Program-made: the position numbers and the translations under genes
Origin: Metarhizium brunneum
Lineage: Eukaryota > Ascomycota > Sordariomycetes > Hypocreales > Clavicipitaceae
Length of the DNA stretch: 64,000 nucleotides
Direction of reading: 5' to 3'
NCBI RefSeq assembly: GCF_013426205.1
Contig: NC_089428.1
Span: 1,178,001-1,242,000, forward strand
Shown here: positions 45,529 through 57,655 of the stretch, piece after piece
Position numbering within the stretch: the first letter of the stretch is position 1
Layout: every line of letters starts with the position of its first letter
The notes under the pieces: model-generated
The model's database searches: none
Seen by the model: only the letters and a program-made list of their open reading frames with translations
What the model was told of the DNA's origin: nothing

Positions 45529-48385
45529 ATCGTGTTTGTGCAGCCTCGAAGCTCCCTAGGCAGGTCGACGAAGCTAAGGCCAGTAGGAGCGCAATAGGTA
45601 GCGCTGAGGGCCAGGAGAGGACATTCGGGCTCGCTTCCTCCACGTCGTCGGCTTCGTTTTTATTCCCCCGTATGTATCGTCTTGGCGAAAAGTGTCGCCA
45701 AGAAAGACCTCACGACACAACTCGTGGAGGCGTTCCTTGTCGCTAGCATATTTAAAGTGAAAGGGTCAAGAAGTTGGTGTGCGACGGATGATGAGTTGGG
45801 TGAACAAGGATCACCAAGCAGTCAGACGGGTGACTGAGCGGCTGGCTGGGGCGCTTTGGGGGCTGAGATGGACAAACGCAGCGCAGCGCAACGCCTCGGC
45901 AGAGACGTTTAAACGTTTAGGCAGTTGTTAAGGGGCTCGTCCACTTGGTCGCTGACGAGTACATACAACATACAATACTTGGTCCAATGCACAGTATCAT
46001 CCTCAGTGCCAAGCTACCGGGACCTAGTTGGCGTGCAGCGGCTGAGAAAATGAATGGAGACCTCCTCCCACGGCGTAAATTGCCCGCCCACAGGGTCTTT
46101 TCTGGTAGAGTACTGTATGTATGATGAACTGACAGGACAGTGATCCATTTGAGGCGGCATGTAACACAAGCATGAAGCCGTCTGCGGGCACGTGGAGTCA
46201 TGGACCCTTGGCCGGTGGGGGATCGAGTTGGGAGCTAATGTCTTGAAGGCGTCGACTAGGCTCGAACCTGCAAGCCTCGTCTCCAAGCCGCATTGGCCGG
46301 TAGTTGTGGCTTGCTTGTACTGTAGGTGTCGTCAAGTATTATCCGGACAATGTATGGTTCGAAAAAGTCATTGCAGTATGGTGGCACCGGCGTACACTCC
46401 GAGGCCTGTATTGTGCGAGGCAGACGGAGCTTCGAGAGGTCAGGCCGTATTGCGCGGATACCCTGTTCTCTTTGACTCGGTGGTCCCCAGGTAAAGGTCT
46501 GCGTGGTCTGCTTCCATCATGCAATACAATGTGCATATATATACACGTTGCTCAACCGGACAGACAAAGCCGCGGGATTCTTTTAGAGTTCGAATGGCGA
46601 GTAGGTTGTAGCCACCTTTAAACCCGAACAAAGTTGTAGATAAGCAAGTACTGGGTAGCCAGGTTGCCAGAGGAGCACACTGGATTGGGCGTCGACGAGG
46701 AGTGCTGAACCCTTGCAAGCTCGTGTCGCCAGTCGTGTGCCATATCCCTCTCCGTGTGCAATGCGGAGGCGGTTTGGTCAAGTGCGTCAGAGCTGTGTCG
46801 AGATGACGATGGTTGTCGGTCGAGTGGGCGCTGGATAGGTTCAATGTTGGTCGTTGAAGAAGTGGTGGGTGCAAGTTCGGTCAGCCCGTCACGATGTTGC
46901 TTTGGACCTCGTGGGCGGCTCTCCCGCGTTTAGTGGTACAGATCGGGCAGTGGGCCCTCTTGGCAGCGACCACTGGCGGCCAGATTGGACGAATCCAGAC
47001 TCCGTGGCTGCTGCTAAGCCTGAAGGTTGGTCCATCCTCCCGCTCCGCGCAATGCGGGACGTGGACAGTGTGTGACTGGGCGCCTGGCCCCGGGAGCTGG
47101 ACGCCGTGCGCGGTGCTCCGTACTCCGGTCTTTCAATGCTGTCTGGTGCAATTGATGCTCGAACTTGTGGGTGAGTGACAAGGTGACCAAGTCTAGGTCT
47201 CGGAGCCATTCAACGTTGATGCCTGTACTCCGTACACAGTATGCAGTCTCAAATTGCAATGCTTGGCTCAAACCCCAGGTGCATTGTCTATGTACTCCGT
47301 ACCTAGGTGTCCGATATCTGGACCCGTGCACGACATAGGCAGCTGCGCACAATTGCACTTGCCGTTGTTGGCCATCATGCTGACTGACCGGGTCAAGTAT
47401 CAATTCAATTGTATGTCACTTTATGAGCTGGGTGCTCCATGTCCAGGAGACCTGTCATGTTGGCAACATTCATTCATGCATCGATGTGTTCTTGCATTCC
47501 TCCGTCCTCCGTGTTCTTACTCTTTCTCCTACTGGTGTCGAGCATCCAAGACACCATCTTGAGCCCACATCAATGTTTAGTGTTTAGCCTTGAATCTCCA
47601 TTTCCTGCGCGCGCCTTATTGATCGGCACGCTGCTCGACACGCCCGCACTCCGATTCGCTTGCCAACAGCCTCGCAGGACCTGTGCCCTGTCAACCCGTG
47701 CCCAGATGGGTCGACATCGTGTGTCCGTGGCTCTCAATGCTCTCGATGCTTGTGTGGATCCTGCCCCAGCAACTATAATCTCGACATGCCCCGAACCTGG
47801 AGCTCCAACTGTCTGTTGGTGCCAGACTTTGCTTAAGTAGCCGACCAGGCACAAAGTACCTGACGTCTCGTGCAATATTCGCCGGCCACGCTGGAGCTGC
47901 TCCAATTGTCGCTCCTTGCTTCACGTGTGCGTGGGCGTGGGCGTGGGCGTTTTACATTTTCGCCGCAACGCCCAATTCCCCAATTGCTCCCCATCCCCAT
48001 TTTACCGGCCCAACTACTAGCTCCAACGGGGGCCAGCCAAGGGCAAAGCGAACCAAGCGGGAAAAAAGAGGCAGAAGAAAAAAGCGTATCCAGCAGCCTG
48101 TCGTCATTTTTTCTTTATTTCCGTGGCCTGTTGTTAGTCCGTGGCTCCTGACAGGGACGGTCCGCACGTTTCCGAGTGCCCTCTGTAATACCCTGGCTTT
48201 GATTAGCATAATAATTCCTTGCCCTGCTCGTTGCGCTTATTCCTTCCCCGCCATCACATCGTCCCTCGTCCCTCGTTGTGACTCGGTCATGACCTCTTTC
48301 ATCACCCGCGGCCGCGCCCGAGCTTGGATCGTCATTTGCCGTACGGGGTTCCAGCACGCTACTTAGCACCTGGGCCGTCGTAGGC
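45529..48385. other. 2.9-kb divergent intergenic region
   Basis: Between the phosphate transporter (minus) and the 401-aa protein gene (plus). No supportable ORF: all are short, overlapping and domain-free. It contains two exact TACGGAGTA motifs (reverse orientation) at 47226-47234 and 47293-47301, the second joined to a CCTAGGT element, plus a near copy at 47116-47127. A (GTGGGC) minisatellite lies at 47931-47951. Confidence 0.5.
47931..47951 (+). repeat. GTGGGC short tandem repeat
   Basis: Three and a half copies of the 6-base unit, in the upstream region of the 401-aa protein gene. GC-rich, with G3 runs on the plus strand. Confidence 0.7.
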
Positions 48386-49862
48386 ATGGCCGGTGCCTCT
48401 TCGTCCTCCGGATCGTCCTTCACCTCATCGTCTCTCGGGCGACCTCCTACCTATAGCCGTTCCCATGTCAGCCCAGTAGATTCGACCTGGACCCCGATCT
48501 CGGGCGTGTCGACGCTGTCAGCGCCGTCCACCGGGGGCTCTGTCGCGCTCCAAACGTCCCTTCGTCCGCTGGATCTGGGGCCGCCAGGATATCAAGCAAC
48601 AATGTGAGAACCCTAGACCAGGCCATGTCGGAAGTCGTAATCCAAGCACAAGCACAACTTGGATTGTATACGTCTTGAGAACTAACTGTCTTTCCAGAGT
48701 TTTGTTCCAAGACACCCCAGACGAGCGCACAGTGTATCTAGGCCCATGGGAAGTGGTTGGTTCAGAGCAAAGACGAGTCTTGTGGCAATGTAGCTACCAG
48801 AACGAGCTGCTTGAGCATTACTGTATGTCGCTTTTTTGTCGTTGATGCCATCAGCAGTCAATGTTTTCGCCTTGCACCTCTCCGGTGTACATGTCCCGTG
48901 TCTCCCATGTCGCTAACGTGGCAGAACAGTACCATCGGATATCCCGTCAGAGATCCATCCACATACACTTCATTCTCGACATCGACAGTACCATGATCCT
49001 TCGGACATGGAACGATATCTGACGTTCCCTGAACCTCATCGGATCCGGTACTTCTCCGACGAAGGTGTTTGTATTCATGACCAGTACATTCAAGTCAGAT
49101 ACGAATTCACAACTGTAGATGCATCTGTTCGATTTCAGGGAGATTTACGACGAAAGGACATGGTAGGATTTTATGATGTGGATGTCGTATGGACTAATGT
49201 CCATGGCCGAACAGATAGTTTTGGTAAGGTCAAGGGAATCGGAGCAATTCAACGTCTCAAGATGTGGCGCGACCGATATACCACGTTCCATTCCCTAAGC
49301 GTACTTGCAAACAAGACGGACGGCCAGTATCGCGAGTACGATGTGCACATCTTTGATGGAGAGCTGCGAAGTCGTGATGATCGAGCGAAACAATTGAAGC
49401 TTAGTGTTCGGGGTCGGCGAGGTAGCGCACCTGATGAGGCCTCTCAACGCCGATTCTCGTTTGCTCGGGGGGTACGACCAAGAGTACGATCATCAGGAGG
49501 TAATATTGGCCAGAGTAGCTCAGAATCGAACCCGTCGTCTGCACAACCTGTCGACATTCGTTATTTATCCATTCAGTTTAGCAGCCGGCAAGGTAAGTCT
49601 TGGCCTTCCGCACATTCATACGCTGAGGGTCATGAGATACTGGGGTCTAACTGCAGCCACAGATTACCGACGGTTTCTCGAAATGTGGCTGTATGCTCAC
49701 AGTACTGATCGAGACTTTCAAGGGATTCCCTTTCCTCCGCACCATTTTGAACTACCTTCACCACAAATGCTGCCAGGTCAGCCAGTTGAGCTCGAGTCCC
49801 CCGATTGGACTCGCACACTCGAGCCTGTTGCCGAGCCAGAAGAATCAGACGACAGGGGATGA
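48386..49862 (+). CDS. Conserved-looking protein of unknown function
   Basis: Exons 48386-48603, 48698-48822, 48930-49592 and 49663-49862, 401 aa. I do not recognise a family. The first ~70 residues are Ser/Pro/Thr-rich and probably disordered. A folded-looking core follows: VLFQDTPDERTVYLGPWEVV, EIHPHTLHSRHRQYHDP, MERYLTFPEPHRIRYFSDEG, YEFTTVDASVRFQGDLRRKD, then a Trp/Tyr-rich segment LKMWRDRYTTFHSLSVLAN. A basic, Ser-rich linker precedes a last short module YRRFLEMWLYAHS near residue 340. The alternation of charged and aromatic residues and phase-consistent introns (94, 107 and 70 nt; donors GTGAGA, GTATGT, GTAAGT) support a real gene. No signal peptide or membrane span is visible. The beta-rich core with many aromatic residues could be a ligand- or protein-binding module (inference only). 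Confidence 0.75.
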
Positions 49863-50490
49863 GAGGGGTCATTATGAGCAAGGTTTTACCATGATATATC
49901 AGCGCCATCATAACAAAGAACACGCAAAACTATGACGACAGAAGGCAGGACCAAGCACATGCAAAAGTATGGTGTGCTGGCAACGGTTCTGGGGCAGCCG
50001 CTTTGTCATTAGCCTTCCTACAACGACATCTAGAAGCACACGTTGAAGCCCACGGATGCGTCGGGGAGTCGCATCTTGTTCTGTGTCCAATGCCCACTTG
50101 TGAAGTGGTCAGGAATCAGCTGGAGCCATGTGCCCTGTTATGAGGTTAAGGTACGCGGGGTCATCAATCACTTGAGGGTAACCTCAAAAAGACCCCGATA
50201 TTGATTTGAGCCCCTCAATTATCTCGAGCTCCCCGAGGTCATGGCTGCGTGGCGTGCCGATAAGTCGACTGCCAATTGGACCCCCCACCAAAACGCATGC
50301 AGCTCGACTCACACATCACATCATACATGTCCTTGGCTCCGCTCATCTGGCCACCCATCATGACATGACGTTCTTTTTCAGTCATCTATCTCATCAAGTT
50401 GGAGACATCCCCCAATGAATTGGACGCTCGTAACGACATTTCAGGCCTGCGTTACGCGCTGCACCTTGTGCGCCAAATAAACCGCTCACT
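49863..50490. other. Acetate kinase promoter region
   Basis: 630 bases between two plus-strand genes; it also holds the 3' end of the 401-aa protein gene. No ORF of note. Confidence 0.5.
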
Positions 50491-51868
50491 ATGAAAATTA
50501 TTCTTTCCATCAACGCCGGCTCCAGCTCAGTCAAGATATCGGCTTACTCGGCGGAGAGAAATGGGCATCTGCGACAGATTGCCGAGGCCCAAGTCAGTGG
50601 ATTAACAGCACCACCAGCAAAACTCAAATACTCGAGATATGGGAAGGCAATTGCCAAAGACCAACAGGCTGGCCAAAAGATCCAAGGACAGGATGATGCT
50701 TTCTCGGTTCTGCTAGATACGCTCATCAACGACGGTGAGCTGCGAGAAATCACGTCCAAGAATGACTTGGCAATCGCATGCCACCGAATTGTTCATGGCG
50801 GTGACTACACCGAGTCACGGACTATTACTCGAGATACGTATCACCATTTAGAAAAGCTGAGCGATCTTGCACCGCTACACAACGGGGCGGCTCTCGGCAT
50901 TGTAGAGTCGTGTATAAAGCAGCTTCCAGGGGCTATCAATGTTGCCTGCTTCGACTCTCAGTTTCACGCAACTATTCCACCACATATTTCCACGTACCCT
51001 ATCAACCCAGATATTGCGGAGAAGAACCGACTTCGCAAGTACGGCTTTCACGGCCTAAGCTACGCGTTCATCACGCGGTCAGTCGCCGAGTTTCTTCAAA
51101 AAGACGCCAATCAAGTCAACATGATTGCGCTTCATTTGGGGAGCGGTGCCAGCGCCAGCGCAATCAAAGCTGGTAAAAGCTGGGATACAAGCATGGGATT
51201 GACACCTTTGGCCGGCCTTCCAGGCGCAACTCGAAGTGGTAGCGTTGATCCCAGGTACGTTGACATATTTTTCTTTGGGAAGAAAACATAGGAAACGAGA
51301 GAGTGAGAGACGGAGAAGGGGGGGAAGTTGAGATAACTCGGGACGCAGTGTAGGATTGTGACTAACAATGGTGGTGCACAGTCTTGTCTTCCACTACGCT
51401 AGCGATGTCGGCAAACTGTCGCCGGCTTCTACCGAACACCTTCACATTTCCAGAGCGGAAGAGATTCTCAATAAACAAAGCGGGTGGAAGTCTCTGACGG
51501 GGACAACGGATTTCAGCGTCATTGCTGGCTCTGACGAGCCCAAGCACAAGCTGGCTTTTGACATATTCGTGGATCGGGTCTGCGGCTTCATTGGCAGCTA
51601 CTACGTGTCGCTCGAGGGCCAAGTTGACGCACTGGTATTTGCAGGTGGAATTGGAGAAAAGAGTGCCCGTCTACGTGGCGAGGTGGTGCGGCGTACAAGC
51701 TGTCTCGGGTTTGCCATTGATCAAGCCCGCAACTCGAGGAATCTCACAGAGGTGGTGGAGGAAGTGGGCTCGGATCAGGCACGGCACCGAGTGTTGGTTT
51801 GCCAAACGGATGAGCAGTTGGAAATGGCCAGAGCTGCCACTGAGAAGGGGGAGTTGTGGGATGCATGA
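50491..51868 (+). CDS. ACK1: Acetate kinase
   Basis: Exons 50491-51254 and 51382-51868, 416 aa. Interconverts acetate plus ATP and acetyl phosphate plus ADP. In filamentous fungi it is thought to work after xylulose-5-P/fructose-6-P phosphoketolase (family knowledge). ASKHA-fold motifs: the first signature NAGSSSVKIS (8-17), HRIVHGG (98-104), APLHN (127-131), FDSQFHATIP with the catalytic-region Asp155, KYGFHGLSY (183-191), the phosphate loop HLGSGAS (215-221), TPLAGLPGATRSG and the adenosine-contact AGGIGEKSARLR. Length equals bacterial AckA plus ~15. The 127-nt intron splits a Ser codon. No phosphoketolase gene lies in this window, so the pair is not physically linked within the region seen. 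Cytosolic location is expected since no presequence is visible. Confidence 0.94.
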
Positions 51869-53594
51869 GACTTGCACGAGTGATGGTGGACGCCCATATA
51901 AGAAGCAGTGTGGATGATGGAGTATGAGCTCTTGGACAACAGAATGTCCCACATAGTACCGTAGAAAGTACTTTATTCACGTCGAGAAATTGCATCTCGG
52001 TTCGGTGCCATCCAGATTGGATATAATTGGATATAAAACCACGATTCAGCTGAAGGATTTGGGCATGTTCTGGTCCGCGAGCCACGTCATGCTGGAGAGT
52101 TGAGGGATGGCAGGCAGAGGCCACGCGGCCTGCATAAGCGGCCTGGCCTTTTCAGCGTCGACTATTGTCCTTGGTGCAAAAACTCGACTTCTTCCATTGG
52201 TAGTAATTGAATCCCTAGATGCGTCATCAAAGCACAAGGCTCGCTCAGGGTTGGCTGCGGCTCCAAGACGGATTTTGCGCGCGAACCAAGCAGCTACCCT
52301 ACAGAACGAGTGCATGCGGGATGACGCGGTCAAGTAGACCTGCCTCTTTTCGGTCTGTCAAGCTGTGTCATCAAGTTGCTGCAGCACAAGGCGCAATGGC
52401 TTGCAAACAAAGTAGCATCAAGGGAGGCGGAGCACGGCGATGCTCCCCCAGGGACAGTATTGACCGAACGGGTGCCACGAAGTCTCGAGATTAATTGGCC
52501 GGTGCCGCGATGGGCAGCACGGACTGGCAGTGCTTGCTTGCTGCCCGGATTGTGGCGGAGTTGCGAGACATGAAAGAGGAAGCTGGCCGGTCTGGTCTGG
52601 CGTCTTTCCGCGACGGTTTACGCCAGGCATTTAAAGCCCTCCGGGATCCCTCCAGCGTTTGCTGACGGGTATGAAATTCCGAGTCGGACCTTTTATTTTA
52701 TTTTTTTAATCTGGAGTTTTTGTTTGGCAGACGGGTGGCCGCGCGTTTCACAGACCAGCCACAGCAGGATATTCAGTCTTGCCCTTGCCCAGCACCGTAC
52801 GAGCTATTTGGCACGCTGGTCATAAACGGCCTCGCTTTGTGCGTATATATAGCGAGGCTGGTGTCCCCCGACACACCTCACCTTGCCTCTTGAGTTTCCG
52901 GCTCCAGCCTTTGAGGGCTGTTGACGAGATTCGAGACGGGCGCAGAGTCGAGGCCGAGGGTGGTGAATAGACGACAAAAGGCGCGTCGCTTGTGTGCGCC
53001 CTATTCCAAGACATTGATTCGATCCCACGGCCCTGGAATCCCCGAGTCTTGGGTTTCTCCTCCTGTCGAGACATTTTGGCACCTGGGGTTCGTCGCAAGG
53101 GACCTGGACCTGACCTGATTCCAAGTCACATATCGCCGCTGGCGTCGCAAGGGTCTGGAACGTTGTTGTTTGTATGTATGTCTACTCCGTATATAGCCAC
53201 CCTTCCCACGCGCTGCTCTCTCGTGGCCGAGGCCCCAATCCATCCAGTCTGCTCACCTTGCTCCCCGTAGACGAGTCATTGCGCTGTCTATCCGTGCTTC
53301 ACGGGGGTTTTTCTCGCCTTCTTGGCACTCGCCTGCCTGCCCTTGCACGGTGAGACGGGGCACTTTGGATCGTGAGCGGACAACGAGTCGCTTATCCGGG
53401 CCCCCGTCACGACGACATCCTACTACTCCGTACCATAGTCACATTGATAAAAGGGGGAACCGGGGGCGGAAAGGACCCGCGATTTATACCTACACAGGGA
53501 AATCGCATCGAAGACAGCCCACCAGACGTTTCACTGGAACTGCTTGGCAAGCAAGGGAGGACGGGCCGGCGCGAGAACAAGACGGCAGGAAACC
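51869..53594. other. Upstream region of the BPL_N-type gene, no gene seen
   Basis: 1.7 kb holding the acetate kinase 3' end and a GC-rich upstream region. ORFs on both strands overlap and show no domain. Two exact TACGGAGTA motifs (reverse orientation) lie at 53183-53191 and 53424-53432, within about 410 and 160 bases of the next start codon. Confidence 0.5.
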
Positions 53595-55032
53595 ATGCGC
53601 AACTGGCCTCGCGTGGTGATGCTTGCTGCGGCCGCGTGGACCGGCGCGGCCGCGGCCAGGGAGTTCCGGGCTCTGGTGTATCGCGGACCGGCCGTGTGCC
53701 AGAACTGTCCTGGGGCCCTGGCGCAGCTTTTGGAATCATCGCCGCAAAAGGTGGCCGTCACGTATGCTGGTCCCGGTGAGGAGGTCAAGGTGACGGCCGA
53801 GAGCTTGCGCAACGTGGATGTGTTTGCGTACGGAGGCGGGCCAGGTACGTTGTCTTGTTCTTTTTTTCCCGAGTCGACGTTTTTCCAAGCATCAGTTTTC
53901 TTTTTGCTTCTGTTTGTGTTCGTTTGGCCATGGTCATGCCATTTTGAATGCCCATGACATTGCCAAAACAACAACAACAAGAAGGACTCCTATCCCACGA
54001 AGAAGCACCACCACCGCCTTTTGCTTTCTCACAGGACGAATTCGTCCTTGTAAACGCCGTGTACTTACAAGCACCTCGTTGCCCGTTCCGCGTGCAGACC
54101 TAGACGGCGCCTGGGCGGAAATCCAAGACGCGGCCCCCGCGATCCGCGACTTCGTCTCCCGGGGCGGCCGCTACATGGGCGTCTGCCTCGGGGCCTTCCT
54201 CGCCGGCTTCTCGCCGGGCCTCGGGCTCCTCCCTGCCGGGGCCGACGTCGACCGCGAGATCGACCAGCGCCGCGCGCAGGTGGCCAACGACTCCGACACC
54301 CTCATCCAGGTCGACTGGACCTTCCAGTCCGCCGCGGCCGGCCACGCCAGGGGCCAGACCGTCAGCGACCGCTGGGCCTACTTCCAGGACGGCGTCGCCA
54401 TCAAGGGCCTCCCCGGGGCGCGACGACGCGCCAGGGACAGGGCCGCCGGCCACGCCGTGCTCGCGCGGTATTCCCAGTCCGGCGACGTCGCTGCCTCGCG
54501 GACCCCCCACGGCGACGGATGGGTCGTCCTCGTTGGCATCCATCCGGAAGCAACCTCCCTGTGGTGTAAGTCTGGGGCCTCGCGTCCTCTGTTTCCTGTC
54601 CTGTCCTGCCCTGTCCTGCCCCCCCGCCCTCTTCCAGGTCCGGTTTTGGGCTTCAAATCTTGATTCCTGACAAGAGGCTGGAAATTGCCGTGTTTGGACT
54701 AGTAATTGCGGCCGTGGCGTCTGGGTTGAACCCCCACCCCTCTCCGCGACTACTACGAGTAGTTTGAACGTTATCCCCTTTCAGCTCAATATGACAAACA
54801 ACAAGTGCTAACGGGGGGGATGCCGGCAGACAATAGGTACAACTTGACCAACCCTGATGGTATCCAGTTCGATATCGGATACGACTTTGTCAGTGCCGCT
54901 TTGGGGTCTGCCGACGGAACGCCCGGGAACCAGACCCAGAAGAGCGGGGCGAGCAGAGGGGAACGCGGTGCGCCGCATAACCCTTTGGGTTTGGTAGTTC
55001 AGATGGTTAAGAAACTCTTTTGGGGGCGGTGA
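53595..55032 (+). CDS. Secreted BPL_N / class I glutamine amidotransferase-like protein
   Basis: Exons 53595-53844, 54098-54565 and 54830-55032, 306 aa. The N-terminal ~21 residues (VVMLAAAAWTGAAAA) form a signal peptide. The mature protein shows the flavodoxin-like amidotransferase fold found at the N-terminus of fungal biotin-protein ligases: RALVYRGPAVCQNCPGALAQ, a middle DVFAYGGGPDLDGAW, and a nucleophile-elbow-like GRYMGVCLGAFLAG with the candidate Cys. No biotin-ligase catalytic domain follows, so it is a stand-alone secreted paralogue (inference). The third exon has two usable acceptors in the same frame, at 54784 (CCCTTTCAG) and 54829 (GCCGGCAG), differing by 15 codons. The shorter form gives SLWYNRYNLTNPDG, closer to the family pattern as I remember it. 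The DNA is very GC-rich in exon 2. Substrate unknown. Confidence 0.82.
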
Positions 55033-56256
55033 GGAGTGAGGAGGAGTGAGGAGTGAGCGGGCGGTTGGGTTGACAATATCTTCGAAAGAAGAGGGGGAGG
55101 AGGAGGGGAGAGTTATGGCGAGGCGGCACCATCAACTATTATGTAGGCGTAAAAAACAAGCACATAGATACCCGGGGGATAGTCTACTTGATTACAACTA
55201 TTCGTCACACCAAATGGCACCAGTCGCCCAAAAGCACGCGTCAAAGAGTACGAGCCAAGGTGCGAACCAACATCACCCGAGCAGTTTCATGGCAGCAATA
55301 GCATCACAAAAGAGGAGCAAAAGAGGAGCAAAAGACATGGCAATTCGTATCAATTCCTATACCCAGATAATCCCCATCAACGCAACCGCAGAGAGCAGGT
55401 CGGTCAGATACACCCATGCCTAAAAGCTATGTACGTCCCTAAAAAGCCGCCCATTGCACCAAACCCTATCGTATGGTGCTTCCAGTCAACGAAGCCGGTT
55501 GATTGGAACATTTTTTGCGTGTATATGTGTATGTGCGTGTGTCTCATGTCGGTGATTGCATGGCATAACATCCCCTTAATAGAACCATTCATAACAAACA
55601 AACAAGTCTTTCCAAGATCAATAAACGCCAGAATATGAACAAGCCCCACGCTACTCCAACCAGCCAAGACAAGGATGACATGACACACGCATCTCAAAGG
55701 TTTGCGAGGATGAGGTGGGGTACTTGAGATAGAAAACCTGAAGACCGACTTGGTCTCTTGCCAGATGAAGATGAAGAAAACGTCATGAGGTGCTTAAAAG
55801 CGTGTACAAGCCACCTGTATATTGTATTCCCAAAGTCCCAGTGTGATCGCCGTGATACTAGATCAACAGATAGCGCCGATATAAAAACCGAAAAAAAGAA
55901 AAATTGTAAGCCGCCCCGAACCTGGATATCAACAACGCCGGATCAAATGATGGCACACACGAGGTGCCCAGTACCAAAATGTACAAAATACGACTCCATC
56001 GCCGTGTTGGGTTTGGCAAGGGAGGCGAATGCTGCTCGCGAGCATTGTGCCCTCCGGTACAGAAGGTAGAAAAAATACAGTCCGTAATCGAATTTTAGTT
56101 TTTAAACGAGTGTGCAGCATCTACCGCGCAGACTCGTGGTCACACGCGGGATTAAGCATTAACGAGTATTTGAGCCCAATTGACAGAGAATGCCATGGAC
56201 GTAAAGTTCCCTCAACATTGAGAGCTCAATGCCTTAATTTCTCCAAGGCACCGATA
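55033..56256. other. 3' regions of two convergent genes
   Basis: 1.2 kb between the stops of the secreted amidotransferase-like gene (plus) and the FlbC-like gene (minus). AT-rich and low in coding potential. ORFs of 60-125 codons lack domains. Confidence 0.5.
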
Positions 56257-57159
56257 TTATTGCCTCCTGCTGCCCTCCTGGCAAGCGACTGCCATGGCCA
56301 GGGCGTCGAGGCCGCTGCTCGGTGACCTGGCGATTGCAGGACGGTTCAACAGGGGAAGATTGTGGGTGCGGAGTTCCCATGAGCTGGTGCTTGGTGAGGC
56401 CATAGGCTGTGCAGAAGAGGCATAAACATCCGACTCCCACTGCATAGCCTCACGGCTGCCCACACTGCTAGTTGTGGTCGTTGAGGTAGAGGAGCGGCTG
56501 CGACCGGCGGATGAATTGCGGCGTGCTTCAGCAAGGGCGGCCTTTTGCGCACGCTGGCTGGCTGATGATCGGCTCTTGTCCTTGTAGTGGGTTTCCAAGT
56601 GCTGTTTCATGTTGTCGGCGCGGGTAAACTTCTTTTGGCAGCCGGGATATGTACACTGAACGGCCTTCTCGGCAGTGTGAATCTTTGAGTGCCGCGATGC
56701 GTGGCCAGACGTAGTGAAGGTCTTCTTGCAACCATGAGAATCTCTATATCGGCAAGGATATCGCTTGCCAGGACGGTCTGCGGGCGGCGGTGCAGAAGGA
56801 GCGGGAGTGTCATCTTCATACGAGGTTGACCGGCTGCTATCGACGTAGGCGGGCCGCTTGGAAGGGAGCTCGGCGGCATACAGGGATGCTCTTGGATACG
56901 CATAGTCGGCCGAAGGCGTTAAAGGCGAAATGGGATCATTGCTCATCTGAGAGTCGTAAGAATCCGAACGAAGCAGCTCCGGGGTGTTGGGTGATGACGA
57001 GTTGCTGCGTGGGCTGGGATATGGACGACATGGTTGGAAGCCAATATGGTGGTGGTGTTGCTGTTGTTGTTGGTGGGGGTGAAGCTGAGTCTTTTCGTAG
57101 CGAATACTGTCGTCGTTGAGCAGTGACACGCGGCGACCCGCGGCGTTTCTAGCCTCCAT
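56257..57159 (-). CDS. C2H2 zinc-finger transcription factor, FlbC-like
   Basis: Single exon, 300 aa. Two adjacent C2H2 fingers: C136-x7-C144-x12-H157-x3-H161 and C169-x4-C174-x12-H187-x3-H191. The linker HTAEKAVQC and the sequences TTSGHASRHSKIH and TRADNMKQHLETH are the pattern I associate with FlbC of Aspergillus and FLB-3 of Neurospora, regulators of conidiation acting upstream of brlA in Aspergillus (established for those proteins; assignment here is inference). The N-terminal half is disordered, with a Gln5/His4 run (30-38) and Ser/Pro-rich parts. The C-terminal part is Ser/Thr-rich after a basic segment. The start at 57159 is the first ATG of the frame. It has an unusually long gene-free upstream region, as common for developmental regulators. 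Confidence 0.82.
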   Translation of the reverse strand: MEARNAAGRRVSLLNDDSIRYEKTQLHPHQQQQQHHHHIGFQPCRPYPSPRSNSSSPNTPELLRSDSYDSQMSNDPISPLTPSADYAYPRASLYAAELPSKRPAYVDSSRSTSYEDDTPAPSAPPPADRPGKRYPCRYRDSHGCKKTFTTSGHASRHSKIHTAEKAVQCTYPGCQKKFTRADNMKQHLETHYKDKSRSSASQRAQKAALAEARRNSSAGRSRSSTSTTTTSSVGSREAMQWESDVYASSAQPMASPSTSSWELRTHNLPLLNRPAIARSPSSGLDALAMAVACQEGSRRQ

Positions 57160-57655
57160 TCTGAACGGCTAGAGAAGACGTCTGCAAGTGTGTCGGTTGT
57201 GTTGGCTGGTGGATTGGGAAGTAGCTGTACAGCCAATGTGAAGGGTGTATTCGGAACAACTGACGAACAGATGGCTTGTCTGCGAAGGTCGAACGGCACA
57301 AGAGGAGATTGGTACGAATGGATGTCAAAGAATTGCTCAATTGCAAGAGACTCGCCCAGCTCGCAGGGACCTATATCGATAGCTGTTCGGTTGTTGGTTT
57401 TGGCGCGTTGTGCAACGTGAGCGGCAAGGCGGAATATGCCTGGTTGGAGTAGTAAGAGTCGTGCAAGAAGGAAACACAACTGACGAGGCTGTCGGAATTG
57501 GATTGTCTTGATCAACTCTCACATACAAGTGCGGCAGCTGTGAAGGGGGAAAAGGGAAAGGATAACCCAGGTCTTCTTTTGCTCTTCCAAGTGTTGCCGC
57601 TGTTGGAGCTCAGGACCAGCCGTTGCAAAACTAAGAAAGCTTGGGTGGGCTCAGC

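Noticed and set aside
46255..46285. Reverse-strand GGTTCGAGCC resembling a tRNA T-arm
   Set aside because: The flanking bases do not pair as a five-base T stem and no D arm or anticodon arm is found.
53544..53594. Upstream in-frame ATG for the secreted amidotransferase-like protein
   Set aside because: It would place an Arg/Gly-rich segment before the signal peptide. The ATG at 53595 directly precedes it.
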